A stretch of DNA of 18,151 nucleotides from SVQP01 sp045606685 (lineage in GTDB: Bacteria; Bacillota; Clostridia; Oscillospirales; CAG-272), in NCBI GenBank assembly GCA_045606685.1, contig JAZUSJ010000167.1, positions 1 through 18,151 on the forward strand, in the 5' to 3' direction. Under the pieces are notes generated by a model. It did not search any database. It was not told where the DNA came from and saw only the letters and a list, made by a program, of their open reading frames with translations. Shown one piece after another: positions 1-6,640 of this stretch. The translations under genes were made by a program, and so were the position numbers. The stretch's first letter is position 1. Each line of letters opens with the position of its first letter.

Positions 1-634
1 CTTTACCGGCATTACTCCCGCGCTCGGGCAGAACGTAGCAGACATTTGTCTGGAGGCCTGCAAGGCAGCAAAGGCCAAGGGCATCAAGATCTCCTGCGAC
101 CTCAACTACCGCGGCAAGCTGTGGACCAGAGCGCAGGCGCGCGAGACCATGACCAAGCTTTGCGAGTACGTGGACGTTTGCATTTCCAACGAGGAGGATG
201 CAAAGGATGTCTTCGGCATCGAGGCAGAGGCTACTGACATTTACGGCGGTGAGATCAACCACGAGGGCTACAAGTCTGTTGCAAAGCAGCTGGCTGACAA
301 GTTCGGCTTTGAGATGGTTGCTATTACCTTGCGTGAGAGCCACAGCGCATCCTGTAACGGCTGGAGCGCAATGCTCTATAACGTTCCCCAAGATCAGTAC
401 TGCTTCTCCAAGAAATATGAGCTGACCATCATTGACCGCGTTGGCGGCGGTGACTCGTTTGGCGGTGGCCTCATTTATGCGGTGCTGAACGGCAAGGACA
501 CCCAGGCGGCTGTTGAATTTGCAGTTGCTGCATCCGCGCTCAAGCACACAATCGGCGGCGACTACAACATGGTCACGGTTGCCGAGGTTGAAAAACTGGC
601 AGGCGGCGACGGCTCTGGCAGAATTCAGAGATAA
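1..634 (+). CDS. kdgK: 2-keto-3-deoxygluconate kinase (PfkB family), 5'-truncated
   Basis: An open frame runs in from the window edge (first full codon at base 2) and gives 210 residues, roughly the C-terminal two thirds of a ribokinase/PfkB-family sugar kinase. The visible part opens with FTGITPAL and then DLNYRGKLW, both typical of KDG kinases. Near the end is the PfkB C-terminal signature DRVGGGDSFGGGL, whose GGGD supplies the anion hole and catalytic Asp. The expected reaction is ATP-dependent phosphorylation of 2-dehydro-3-deoxy-D-gluconate to KDPG in the cytoplasm, the step before KDPG aldolase in hexuronate breakdown. The next downstream gene is convergent, so any partner genes lie to the left of the window. 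The ATG at 149 is internal and should not be taken as a start. Another PfkB sugar kinase is possible but less likely. Confidence 0.88.
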   Translation, partial: FTGITPALGQNVADICLEACKAAKAKGIKISCDLNYRGKLWTRAQARETMTKLCEYVDVCISNEEDAKDVFGIEAEATDIYGGEINHEGYKSVAKQLADKFGFEMVAITLRESHSASCNGWSAMLYNVPQDQYCFSKKYELTIIDRVGGGDSFGGGLIYAVLNGKDTQAAVEFAVAASALKHTIGGDYNMVTVAEVEKLAGGDGSGRIQR

Positions 635-653
635 AACATTTGCATATAGCAGA

Positions 654-686
654 ACCCACCGGGATTGCCCCGGTGGGTATGTTTTT
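654..686 (+). terminator. Rho-independent terminator after kdgK
   Basis: A perfect 10-bp stem (654-663 with 669-678) and 5-nt loop is followed by ATG and five T. It lies 19 bp after the kdgK stop. The convergent gene ends at 698, so the same hairpin could serve it from the other side, but the T-run on that side is poor. Confidence 0.9.
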
Positions 687-697
687 CTATTATTCTA

Positions 698-2377
698 TTA
701 GTAGTTATGAACAAACGGAATCTGATCAATTGTCAGTTCTCCGTCCGTGCATATTACACGAATTGTGCTTGCTTCCCAGTCACCGGCCCAATTCAATCCA
801 AAGCAATAGGCACCGGAATTTTGCTCAATCGCATTCCATTCTTCCACAGTTCCGTGATACTCAATCTCGTTTAGCAAATGACAATCTGAAAATGCTGCAT
901 CACCGATGACAGTGACAGAATTGGGAATCACTACCTTTTCTAAAGCGCACCCTGCAAATGCCAACGTGCCGATTTGGGAAACGCCTTTGGGAATTTCAAG
1001 CGTGATCGGATCAAATTGTTCACCTTCCGGTGCGTCACTCCATGCATATGAGCCAACCCCCATAAACGTATTGTTACCAATGGTCGTACTTGCATCCGGT
1101 ATTAGAATATTTCCCAAAGAATAACAACTATCAAAGGCTCTTTCCTCTATTACCTCGATAGTTTCCGGGTAATTGATTGTCTTAAGTCTAAAGCAAGAAC
1201 CAAACGCACCGATTCCGATCTTCTTGATTCCATCATGCAAATACACCTCTTGTAATTTTACACAATGATAAAACGCGGAAAACGGCAGTTCTGAAATTTC
1301 GCCCAAGAAAGTCACGCTTTTCAGCTCATATATATGCGAGAACGCATGCTCTTGCATCAGTACAAGAGATTCCGGTAAGATAAGATTGGTCAGATTTGCA
1401 TTAGAAAAAGCCCACTCTCCAATCCTTTCCAAGCCCTCGGGAAGCACCACGTCTGTCAAACGGTTTTCTTCGTAAAAAGCATATGCCGCAATTTCCTTAA
1501 CGGGCAAACCGTCAATCTGTTCGGGAATCGTCAGTGTGAAATCCCGCCCCTCCTGCTCGGTCTCTTGCTTGGCTTGCTCGGTCCTGCCAAGCACAATCCA
1601 ATACGTGACATCATCGTTTGTACGGTACATGACGTTTTGTTCGTCCGTATAGACGCGAGGCTCCGGTGGCGTTGTTTCTTCATCAGGTTCGGTAGTAATA
1701 TCTTCTGTAATACTCTCGGTTATATCCCCGGTTACAGCCTCAGTGTCTTCCTCTGTTATTTCCTCGGTCACATCTTGGTCAGGCGCAGTCGTTTCCTCAT
1801 CGGGATAGGTCGTCTGCTCCAAGTCTGTAGTATCATCAGAGCTTTCCGGCAAACCTATAATTTCATCGATTTCTTTTTTATGACGCAAATAATAGTCGTA
1901 AAGGCGTTCGAGAAACTTTCCAAATCGACTCATAGCCGATGAAAATACTCCCCCCTCAGCATTTTTTAGGGTTTCGATGGTCGAATGTTCCGTACCTGCG
2001 CTGAGTGCGGAGAATATCCTTTCAGTGATCTCCCATTCGATCCAGTTGAGGATCATCTTTTCCTGCATCGGTTCAGAAGGTGCGTCGGGATCGTTGGGCG
2101 TTTCGGGCTGTTTGTCCAGCGGGAACAGTACGTATTCAATGACTTGGTTACTCCATTCTTGCCCCGGCTCACTGCCAAGTAAAATAAAGGACAGAGGCAG
2201 AGAAACGACCAGCATGCAAACAACCAAGGCAAGACATGCAGCGGTGATCAGCAGACTACGGGTTCTCTTTTGCCGTCTGCTTTTCATAATGCCCAATTTT
2301 GTTTCGTACTGCACGTACTCAGTGATGTATTCCCGGTCAATGAGTGTTATCGCATCAATCATGTACTCTTTTTTCAT
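698..2377 (-). CDS. Membrane-anchored BspA-type (LRR_5) surface protein, putative ECF sigma partner
   Basis: 559 residues. A short basic cytoplasmic N-terminus (about 1-40) precedes one membrane segment (about 42-67). Then come an extracellular linker, a Thr/Asp/Glu-rich low-complexity stalk (about 178-245) and, from about 280, repeats of the BspA/Treponema LRR_5 type. These show the recurrent pattern LPEGLERIGEWAF and finish with the EYHGTVEEWNAI-like block common at the end of such proteins. No signal peptidase site is evident, so it is probably a type II anchored protein. Its ATG overlaps the sigma gene's TGA (ATGA), indicating translational coupling; a GGAGG lies 10 nt upstream. A position directly after an ECF sigma gene suggests an anti-sigma or signal-sensing role, but the 40-residue cytoplasmic part has no anti-sigma domain that I recognise. 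The role is inferred from context only. Confidence 0.8.
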   Translation of the reverse strand: MKKEYMIDAITLIDREYITEYVQYETKLGIMKSRRQKRTRSLLITAACLALVVCMLVVSLPLSFILLGSEPGQEWSNQVIEYVLFPLDKQPETPNDPDAPSEPMQEKMILNWIEWEITERIFSALSAGTEHSTIETLKNAEGGVFSSAMSRFGKFLERLYDYYLRHKKEIDEIIGLPESSDDTTDLEQTTYPDEETTAPDQDVTEEITEEDTEAVTGDITESITEDITTEPDEETTPPEPRVYTDEQNVMYRTNDDVTYWIVLGRTEQAKQETEQEGRDFTLTIPEQIDGLPVKEIAAYAFYEENRLTDVVLPEGLERIGEWAFSNANLTNLILPESLVLMQEHAFSHIYELKSVTFLGEISELPFSAFYHCVKLQEVYLHDGIKKIGIGAFGSCFRLKTINYPETIEVIEERAFDSCYSLGNILIPDASTTIGNNTFMGVGSYAWSDAPEGEQFDPITLEIPKGVSQIGTLAFAGCALEKVVIPNSVTVIGDAAFSDCHLLNEIEYHGTVEEWNAIEQNSGAYCFGLNWAGDWEASTIRVICTDGELTIDQIPFVHNY

Positions 2378-2949
2378 AAGGCAATTCCCTCCTTGGCTAA
2401 GGCTTCTTTTAACGAACGCTTAAGTTGAGCAATTTGCTTATTGATCTTTGAGCGGCTCACACCCATTTCTTTTGTGATTTGGTCGATAGGTTTACCGAAA
2501 TAATATCTGCTTATGAAAATATACCGCTGATCCTTATCCAATCCGGATAAAAACGCATCTATGACAAGCGCTAATTCGCGCGTATCATCAATATCTGTGC
2601 AATCAGATATCACATCATCCAATTCAGCAAGTGATACTGCTTGACTGTTCACAGTTCTTTTTTGTCGGCTCTGCATACGGCAAACCATCAGAGCTTGATT
2701 GCGCATAATGGAAGCTAAAAAGGCTTTAAGCAGATACGGGCGCTCGGGGGGAATGGTGTTCCACGCAGACAGATAGGTATCATTCAGACATTCCTCGCTG
2801 TCCTGCAGGTCATGTAATATATTGTTTGCAACCTTCATCAAATACGCACGGTATTTGACGTCGGTATGCTTGATCGCGTTTTCGTTGCGTTCCCAATACA
2901 GCTCGATGATCTCATCGTCACTCAGAACGCGGACGGGTGTTTGTTTCAT
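2374..2949 (-). CDS. ECF-type RNA polymerase sigma factor
   Basis: 191 residues from the chosen ATG at 2949, which has AAAGGAG 7 nt upstream; an in-frame ATG at 2997 lacks a ribosome binding site. The layout is that of a sigma-70 family ECF factor. Region 2 spans about 20-90, with DSEECLNDTYLSAWNTIPP at 50-68, the helix that binds core and the -10 element. Region 4 spans about 125-185, with a helix-turn-helix around IDQITKEMGVSRSKINKQIA for -35 recognition. It should direct transcription of a small regulon in response to an envelope signal. It overlaps by 4 bp the membrane LRR protein, its probable signalling partner. There is no consensus sigma-A promoter upstream, unlike most units in the window, which fits autoregulation or a special promoter. 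Confidence 0.9.
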   Translation of the reverse strand: MKQTPVRVLSDDEIIELYWERNENAIKHTDVKYRAYLMKVANNILHDLQDSEECLNDTYLSAWNTIPPERPYLLKAFLASIMRNQALMVCRMQSRQKRTVNSQAVSLAELDDVISDCTDIDDTRELALVIDAFLSGLDKDQRYIFISRYYFGKPIDQITKEMGVSRSKINKQIAQLKRSLKEALAKEGIAL

Positions 2950-2976
2950 TTCGATCTCCTTTCTGCATCCTTCACC

Positions 2977-3014
2977 CTTATAGATGCTTTTTTTCAAAAA
3001 AAGTGTACGCTTTT
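2977..3014 (-). promoter_or_regulatory. Candidate control region of the ECF sigma operon
   Basis: A TATAAG at 2977-2982 (read on -) could serve as a -10 element. Seventeen bp upstream lies a 16-bp near-palindrome, AAAAGTGTACGCTTTT (2999-3014), matching its own reverse complement at 14 of 16 bases and covering the -35 region. No TTGACA is present. It could be an operator or part of an ECF-type promoter; assignment is tentative. Confidence 0.35.
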
Positions 3015-3035
3015 CAGAAAATATTTTTAAAATTC

Positions 3036-3066
3036 AAGATCGACTCACCAAAAGCGAGCCGATCTT
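3036..3066 (-). terminator. Terminator of the fucosidase operon
   Basis: An 11-bp stem (3056-3066 with 3036-3046) closes a 9-nt loop. Read on - it contains one G-T wobble that is a mismatch on +, so it folds better as a - strand transcript. It lies 27 bp after the fucosidase stop and is followed by an AT-rich tail with only short T runs. Confidence 0.7.
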
Positions 3067-3093
3067 AATTTTTTGATCAATTTTCAACGTGCA

Positions 3094-4068
3094 TTATTCC
3101 GATGCCTGTCTTTTCCCTACCTCGCGCAATATTTCCAGCGCGGGCGCGGGGATGCGACCAAGGTGGTCGGGGCCTACATTGAGCAGATAGTTGACACCGC
3201 GTGCATTGAGATGCTCCTTGATGCGAATGACCTCGTCGGCATTCTTCCAGTTGTCATCGTAATACTTAAAGCCCCAGGTGTCGTTAAGTGTGGTAGGAGA
3301 CTCCACCAGCACGCCGTCCATATATTCGTCGGGAATCTCGTTGTCGCCCATGGATACGTAATCGCCAAGGTCGTTGCCGATGCGGCTGTTGAGCAGGCAG
3401 TCGGGCTGCAGCGACTTGACAAGATCACGCAGCTCACGTGATTGCTCGGGCGTGATCTGATGGGGCGTGTCGCACCAAAGCAGGCACAGATCCCCGTATT
3501 TTGTCAGTATCTCGCGGATCTGCGGCAGAATCTTTGCGCGGAAGCATTGCTCATAGTCCTTGGCATCGTCATCCGGATAGTCCCAGTTGTTTGTCCAATG
3601 CGTGTCGCATACGTTGAGGTGCGTGGGGTGATAGCCACCACCGTTTGGCTCGTGCCAATCCAGCTCCTGAGAATAATACAAGCCAAATTTCAGACCGTGC
3701 TTTTTGCAGGCTGCAGAAAGCTCCGCAATCACGTCACGGCCAAAGGGCGTTGCATCCACCACGTTGTAGCTGTCGTATTCGGATCTGAACAAGCAAAAGC
3801 CGTCGTGATGCTTGCTGGTCACCACCATATAATTCATGCCTGCGTCCTTGGCCAGCTTTACCCATTCCTCCGCATCAAAATATACGGGGTTAAAGGCTTT
3901 CGCCAGCTGTGCATACTCCTCGTTCGGGATACGGAAATAGGACTGCGCCCATTCCGCGATCATATCCATGCGCTGCCCCTTGTATTCACCCGCCAGCAAG
4001 GAATACAGCCCCCAGTGGATCATCAGGCCGAATTTTGCTTCGTTTTTAAACCATTCTCTATTATTCAT
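3094..4068 (-). CDS. Alpha-L-fucosidase, GH29, catalytic domain only
   Basis: 324 residues forming the GH29 (beta/alpha)8 barrel. Recognisable elements are KFGLMIHWGLYS (about 12-23), VTSKHHDGFCLF (83-94) with the paired substrate-binding histidines, FGLYYS (128-133) and LLWCD (196-200), whose Asp200 matches the family nucleophile. It should hydrolyse terminal alpha-L-fucosides. There is no signal peptide, so it is probably cytoplasmic and acts on imported glycans. It lacks the C-terminal beta-sandwich present in many GH29 enzymes, which are usually 430 residues or more. GAGAGG sits 5 nt before the ATG and only 9 bp separate it from the upstream membrane-protein gene, so the two are cotranscribed. 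Exact linkage preference cannot be told from sequence. Confidence 0.88.
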   Translation of the reverse strand: MNNREWFKNEAKFGLMIHWGLYSLLAGEYKGQRMDMIAEWAQSYFRIPNEEYAQLAKAFNPVYFDAEEWVKLAKDAGMNYMVVTSKHHDGFCLFRSEYDSYNVVDATPFGRDVIAELSAACKKHGLKFGLYYSQELDWHEPNGGGYHPTHLNVCDTHWTNNWDYPDDDAKDYEQCFRAKILPQIREILTKYGDLCLLWCDTPHQITPEQSRELRDLVKSLQPDCLLNSRIGNDLGDYVSMGDNEIPDEYMDGVLVESPTTLNDTWGFKYYDDNWKNADEVIRIKEHLNARGVNYLLNVGPDHLGRIPAPALEILREVGKRQASE

Positions 4069-4077
4069 AAAAGCCTC

Positions 4078-4644
4078 TCATTCTCTGTAAGCATAGAATT
4101 TTTCACAATACAACTCCACAACCGTATCGGGATCACTTGCCATACACACGACAATATAGGGATCTCCATACTCAGATAGCTGCAATGCTGTTTCCAATCG
4201 TGAAGGATACAAAACCGTTCCATCCGTATTTCTATGGATCGTATACTTCTTTCCGTCCTGAAAGTATACCGTATCGTATCCTCCGCTAAAAGGTGTACGA
4301 GGGCCGTCAAAGATCACGTGCTTATCAAATTTCGCATGCGATATCAGGATGTCCTCATGAGCGATATCATTTACGCCTTTTATCATACCCACAAATGTTC
4401 TGATCAGCTTATATGCAACGTATCCGACGATCCCTATCAAGAAAAGTCCCAGAAGAATATGCATGGGTGAGCGTTCAACGCCCTCGGCTGCGATCCCCTT
4501 GAACAGCATGGACATGCCAAAGCCAAAGCCAACCGTGACAATCAGCAACAACACTCCGGCCAAAATATACGTTGAGGTACCGGACTTCTTATACTTTTCC
4601 AAGATCATCTCTCTTGTGATAATCTCTCTTTTTTCCTCGTGCAT
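4078..4644 (-). CDS. Two-helix membrane protein of unknown function
   Basis: 188 residues; I do not recognise the family. A charged cytoplasmic N-terminus (1-20) is followed by two hydrophobic helices (about 25-48 and 62-83) joined by a short loop. A soluble domain of about 100 residues then looks mostly beta, with YDTVYFQDGKKYTIHRNTDG near its centre. With both termini inside, the soluble part would be cytoplasmic. AGAGG is 8 nt before the ATG. It is the first gene after a consensus promoter and runs into the fucosidase gene after 9 bp. That linkage may be functional or incidental; nothing in the protein points to sugar binding. Confidence 0.75.
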   Translation of the reverse strand: MHEEKREIITREMILEKYKKSGTSTYILAGVLLLIVTVGFGFGMSMLFKGIAAEGVERSPMHILLGLFLIGIVGYVAYKLIRTFVGMIKGVNDIAHEDILISHAKFDKHVIFDGPRTPFSGGYDTVYFQDGKKYTIHRNTDGTVLYPSRLETALQLSEYGDPYIVVCMASDPDTVVELYCEKFYAYRE

Positions 4645-4679
4645 TTCACGTTCCTCTCTATCTCATTGTCTATAACGAT

Positions 4680-4708
4680 ATTATATCAAAAAATATCCCA
4701 TATGTCAA
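4680..4708 (-). promoter_or_regulatory. Sigma-A promoter for the membrane protein-fucosidase operon
   Basis: TTGACA (4703-4708) and TATAAT (4680-4685) on the - strand are both exact consensus and separated by exactly 17 bp. The predicted start is about 30 bp before the ATG at 4644. Confidence 0.88.
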
Positions 4709-4717
4709 TTATTAGAA

Positions 4718-4749
4718 AAGAAAAGCAAGCCTTACGACTTGCTTTTCTT
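4718..4749 (-). terminator. Terminator overlapping the end of the YwaF-like gene
   Basis: A perfect 12-bp stem (4738-4749 with 4718-4729) has an 8-nt loop and ends in TTTTCTT on the - strand. The 5' arm is coding sequence for the Lys/Ser-rich C-terminus and the stop codon lies in the loop, so gene end and terminator are fused. Confidence 0.88.
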
Positions 4750-5505
4750 TCCTTTTATCAGATAGTACCCTGCATAAAAGGCTACTATGTAAATCAAAAA
4801 CAGTACGACAACGCCGATCGGATACAGCACGTGGTTTCCGCCCACGAGATTATACAGAATATCGTAAGGTGTGCCGTCGCCCTGCATCAGGAACATATAA
4901 TTGTAATCCGTGAGAACGTTGACCACGTATGCCAGCACGCAACACGCACCAAGAATCGAAAACGTGATACCGATATTTCTCCTTTTCATGCTGGTCATGC
5001 CCGATATCGCAATGTAAAGAGATCCAAAGCCGGAAATGCAATGCGTGATACCTGAGCAGACGTTGACATAATAGAAAATGGGATAGGCACTATAATTTTG
5101 CGCTGCGCCGTAAGTGCCTGCAAGCGCTCCCAGCAAGCCAAAGATCAGCACGAAATCCAAAGCGGCTTCCTTGAGCCTGCCCTTGGAAAATGCTGCAAGC
5201 GGCAGTGTGATCAGCTGAATGCTGCACAAAAACAGCGGCAGGTTACGCAATAGCGATTGCACCGGCTCGTCCGACTGCACGCAGTTGAGCACGATCTTGA
5301 TAATCTCTATGCCATCGATCAGGATTGCTGCCCAAATCAACGGGACATTTTTGTTCTTTTCAGGATGCTTTCTGTAATGAAGTCCGATCACGATCGCAAG
5401 AGCCGTCATGATCAATACCAAAGACGTCACAAAGGTCAGATGCTGCCAGGAATATGCACCTGACGGCTGAGCTGTAAGCTCACCAAAGCCTAAATACTGT
5501 TTCAT
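4732..5505 (-). CDS. YwaF/TMEM164-like integral membrane protein
   Basis: 257 residues with about six or seven hydrophobic segments (roughly 24-42, 56-74, 90-106, 118-135, 142-165, 178-198, 226-252). The order of features resembles the YwaF/TIGR02206/TMEM164 family: an N-terminal FSWQH-like stretch (YSWQHLTF), LPLFLCSIQL in the middle, HCISGFGSLY, then DYNYMFLM followed by a Gly/His-containing loop before the last helix. Family members are poorly characterised in bacteria; human TMEM164 has been linked to phospholipid acyl transfer, which cannot simply be carried over. GAGG lies upstream of the ATG and an extended -10 element precedes it, so it is a single-gene unit closed by its own terminator. 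Confidence 0.72.
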   Translation of the reverse strand: MKQYLGFGELTAQPSGAYSWQHLTFVTSLVLIMTALAIVIGLHYRKHPEKNKNVPLIWAAILIDGIEIIKIVLNCVQSDEPVQSLLRNLPLFLCSIQLITLPLAAFSKGRLKEAALDFVLIFGLLGALAGTYGAAQNYSAYPIFYYVNVCSGITHCISGFGSLYIAISGMTSMKRRNIGITFSILGACCVLAYVVNVLTDYNYMFLMQGDGTPYDILYNLVGGNHVLYPIGVVVLFLIYIVAFYAGYYLIKGKKSKS

Positions 5506-5532
5506 AACCCTTCCTCTAATGGTGTTTTCTCC

Positions 5533-5541
5533 ATTATAGCA
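5533..5541 (-). promoter_or_regulatory. Extended -10 promoter for the YwaF-like gene
   Basis: TGC-TATAAT reads on the - strand, with TATAAT at 5533-5538 and the TG extension just upstream. No good -35 hexamer is present at 16-18 bp. The start would fall about 20 bp before the ATG. Confidence 0.65.
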
Positions 5542-5601
5542 GAATTATGTCGAAAACAGTTGATTTTTGCGAATATTTAAGATATTAAGATTTTTCAGCA
5601 A

Positions 5602-6498
5602 TTACTCTTGGGGGATAATTTCGCCGGTGAACGCATCGATCTCAATCATATCGAGGGTGGAATAATGATCTCCCTCCACAAGCCAGGAAAGCGCGATGAG
5701 ATAATTACCCGTTTCACAGTATTTGGGGATCAGCGCAAACGGGTATCCGGTTTTATCATCCACATCCCCGTCTTGAATGTCCCAATAGTCCGCGGCGATC
5801 TTCAACGCTTTGCTTTCGGAAATCGTTTTCTGCCAAGGAGCTTCAAAGGTTGAGTATTCTACAAGTGTGTTACAGATTTGCTCAAGAAATGCCTTGTATT
5901 CCTGTTCATCCACCGCGCTGTCACCAATATAGAAAACCGCATCGTTTTGCTCGTTCGCCTCTATAACCGTAAAAACCGATTCCTCTATCATCTCCGAGCC
6001 CTCAAACCTGAGCTTGGATGCACCGTAATTGAGCCCACTTTCTTTCGTTTGATACCAGAAGTATGTTCCGTCAGTACGTAAACTACTGAAATTACGGAAG
6101 GAAAAGGTGTATGCATAGACCTTGCCGTCATAATAGTGGAGTACCACGCTGTCCTCAAGCGAAGATTGGATGACGTATTCACAAACGCCGTCCTGATCAA
6201 GGTCAACGATCGCCTTTTGGTCAACGATGGAATCTTCCATTCTTTTCAAAAGCCCCGGTAACAGGCAATCCTTGAGCTCGATCTCGCCCTGATATTCATT
6301 GCAGACACGAATTTTTCCCTTTACGGCCGAATCATACATTCTAAGAGCAATTTCTGATTCGGTCGGCCCTTGCTCGGTGCTTTCGGGCGTCTCACTTTCC
6401 GCAGAAGTATGTTCATTATTTTCAGATGGATTCGGTTTACAGCCGAACATCGTTATCATCAGCAAAATACCAATCGTCAAAGCCAATATTCTTCTCAT
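5602..6498 (-). CDS. Extracytoplasmic lipoprotein of unknown function
   Basis: 298 residues from the ATG at 6498. GGAGG directly abuts an earlier in-frame ATG (6504), which is too close to be used, and sits 6 nt from this one. A lipoprotein signal (1-20) ends at the lipobox MFGC with Cys20 as the lipidated residue, followed by a Glu/Ser/Thr-rich linker to about residue 50. The folded part has a beta-rich middle with DLDQDGVCEYVI, an Asp-rich loop resembling an FG-GAP or Ca-binding turn. Its C-terminal region (about 225-298) resembles a PepSY-like module ending in IDAFTGEIIPQE. I do not recognise a named family. It follows apbE in the same direction, but a terminator and a separate consensus promoter make it an independent unit. 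Confidence 0.78.
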   Translation of the reverse strand: MRRILALTIGILLMITMFGCKPNPSENNEHTSAESETPESTEQGPTESEIALRMYDSAVKGKIRVCNEYQGEIELKDCLLPGLLKRMEDSIVDQKAIVDLDQDGVCEYVIQSSLEDSVVLHYYDGKVYAYTFSFRNFSSLRTDGTYFWYQTKESGLNYGASKLRFEGSEMIEESVFTVIEANEQNDAVFYIGDSAVDEQEYKAFLEQICNTLVEYSTFEAPWQKTISESKALKIAADYWDIQDGDVDDKTGYPFALIPKYCETGNYLIALSWLVEGDHYSTLDMIEIDAFTGEIIPQE

Positions 6499-6526
6499 GC
6501 ACATCCTCCAAAACGCTTATAAGCAT

Positions 6527-6555
6527 ATTATACCTGTATATCATCTCCTTGTCAA
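6527..6555 (-). promoter_or_regulatory. Sigma-A promoter for the 6498 lipoprotein gene
   Basis: TTGACA (6550-6555) and TATAAT (6527-6532) on - are exact consensus with a 17-bp spacer. The predicted start is about 20 bp before the ribosome binding site. Confidence 0.88.
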
Positions 6556-6610
6556 TAAGGTGGGGAAAAGATTTTTCCTACGGCCATTTTTTATCATAAA
6601 GTGGGGAAAA
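6556..6610 (-). repeat. Two 14-bp direct repeats upstream of the -35 element
   Basis: TAAGGTGGGGAAAA (6556-6569) and TAAAGTGGGGAAAA (6597-6610) match at 13 of 14 bases and are offset by 41 bp, close to four helical turns. The first abuts the -35 hexamer and the second merges into the T-tract of the apbE terminator. Between them GGAAAAATCTTTTCC forms a small inverted repeat. A regulator binding pair is possible but unproven. Confidence 0.4.
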
Positions 6611-6638
6611 ACAGAAAATCAGCCCCTTGGGGCTGATT
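6610..6638 (-). terminator. Terminator after apbE
   Basis: A perfect inverted repeat, AATCAGCCCC-AA-GGGGCTGATT (6617-6638), folds realistically with an 8-bp stem and 6-nt loop. It starts 2 bp after the apbE stop and is followed on - by TTCTGTTTTT. Confidence 0.88.
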
Positions 6639-6640
6639 CC

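Noticed and set aside
2950..2997. Longer N-terminus of the ECF sigma factor starting at 2997
   Set aside because: The upstream ATG has no ribosome binding site and the added residues contain the real AAAGGAG site; the ATG at 2949 is far better supported.
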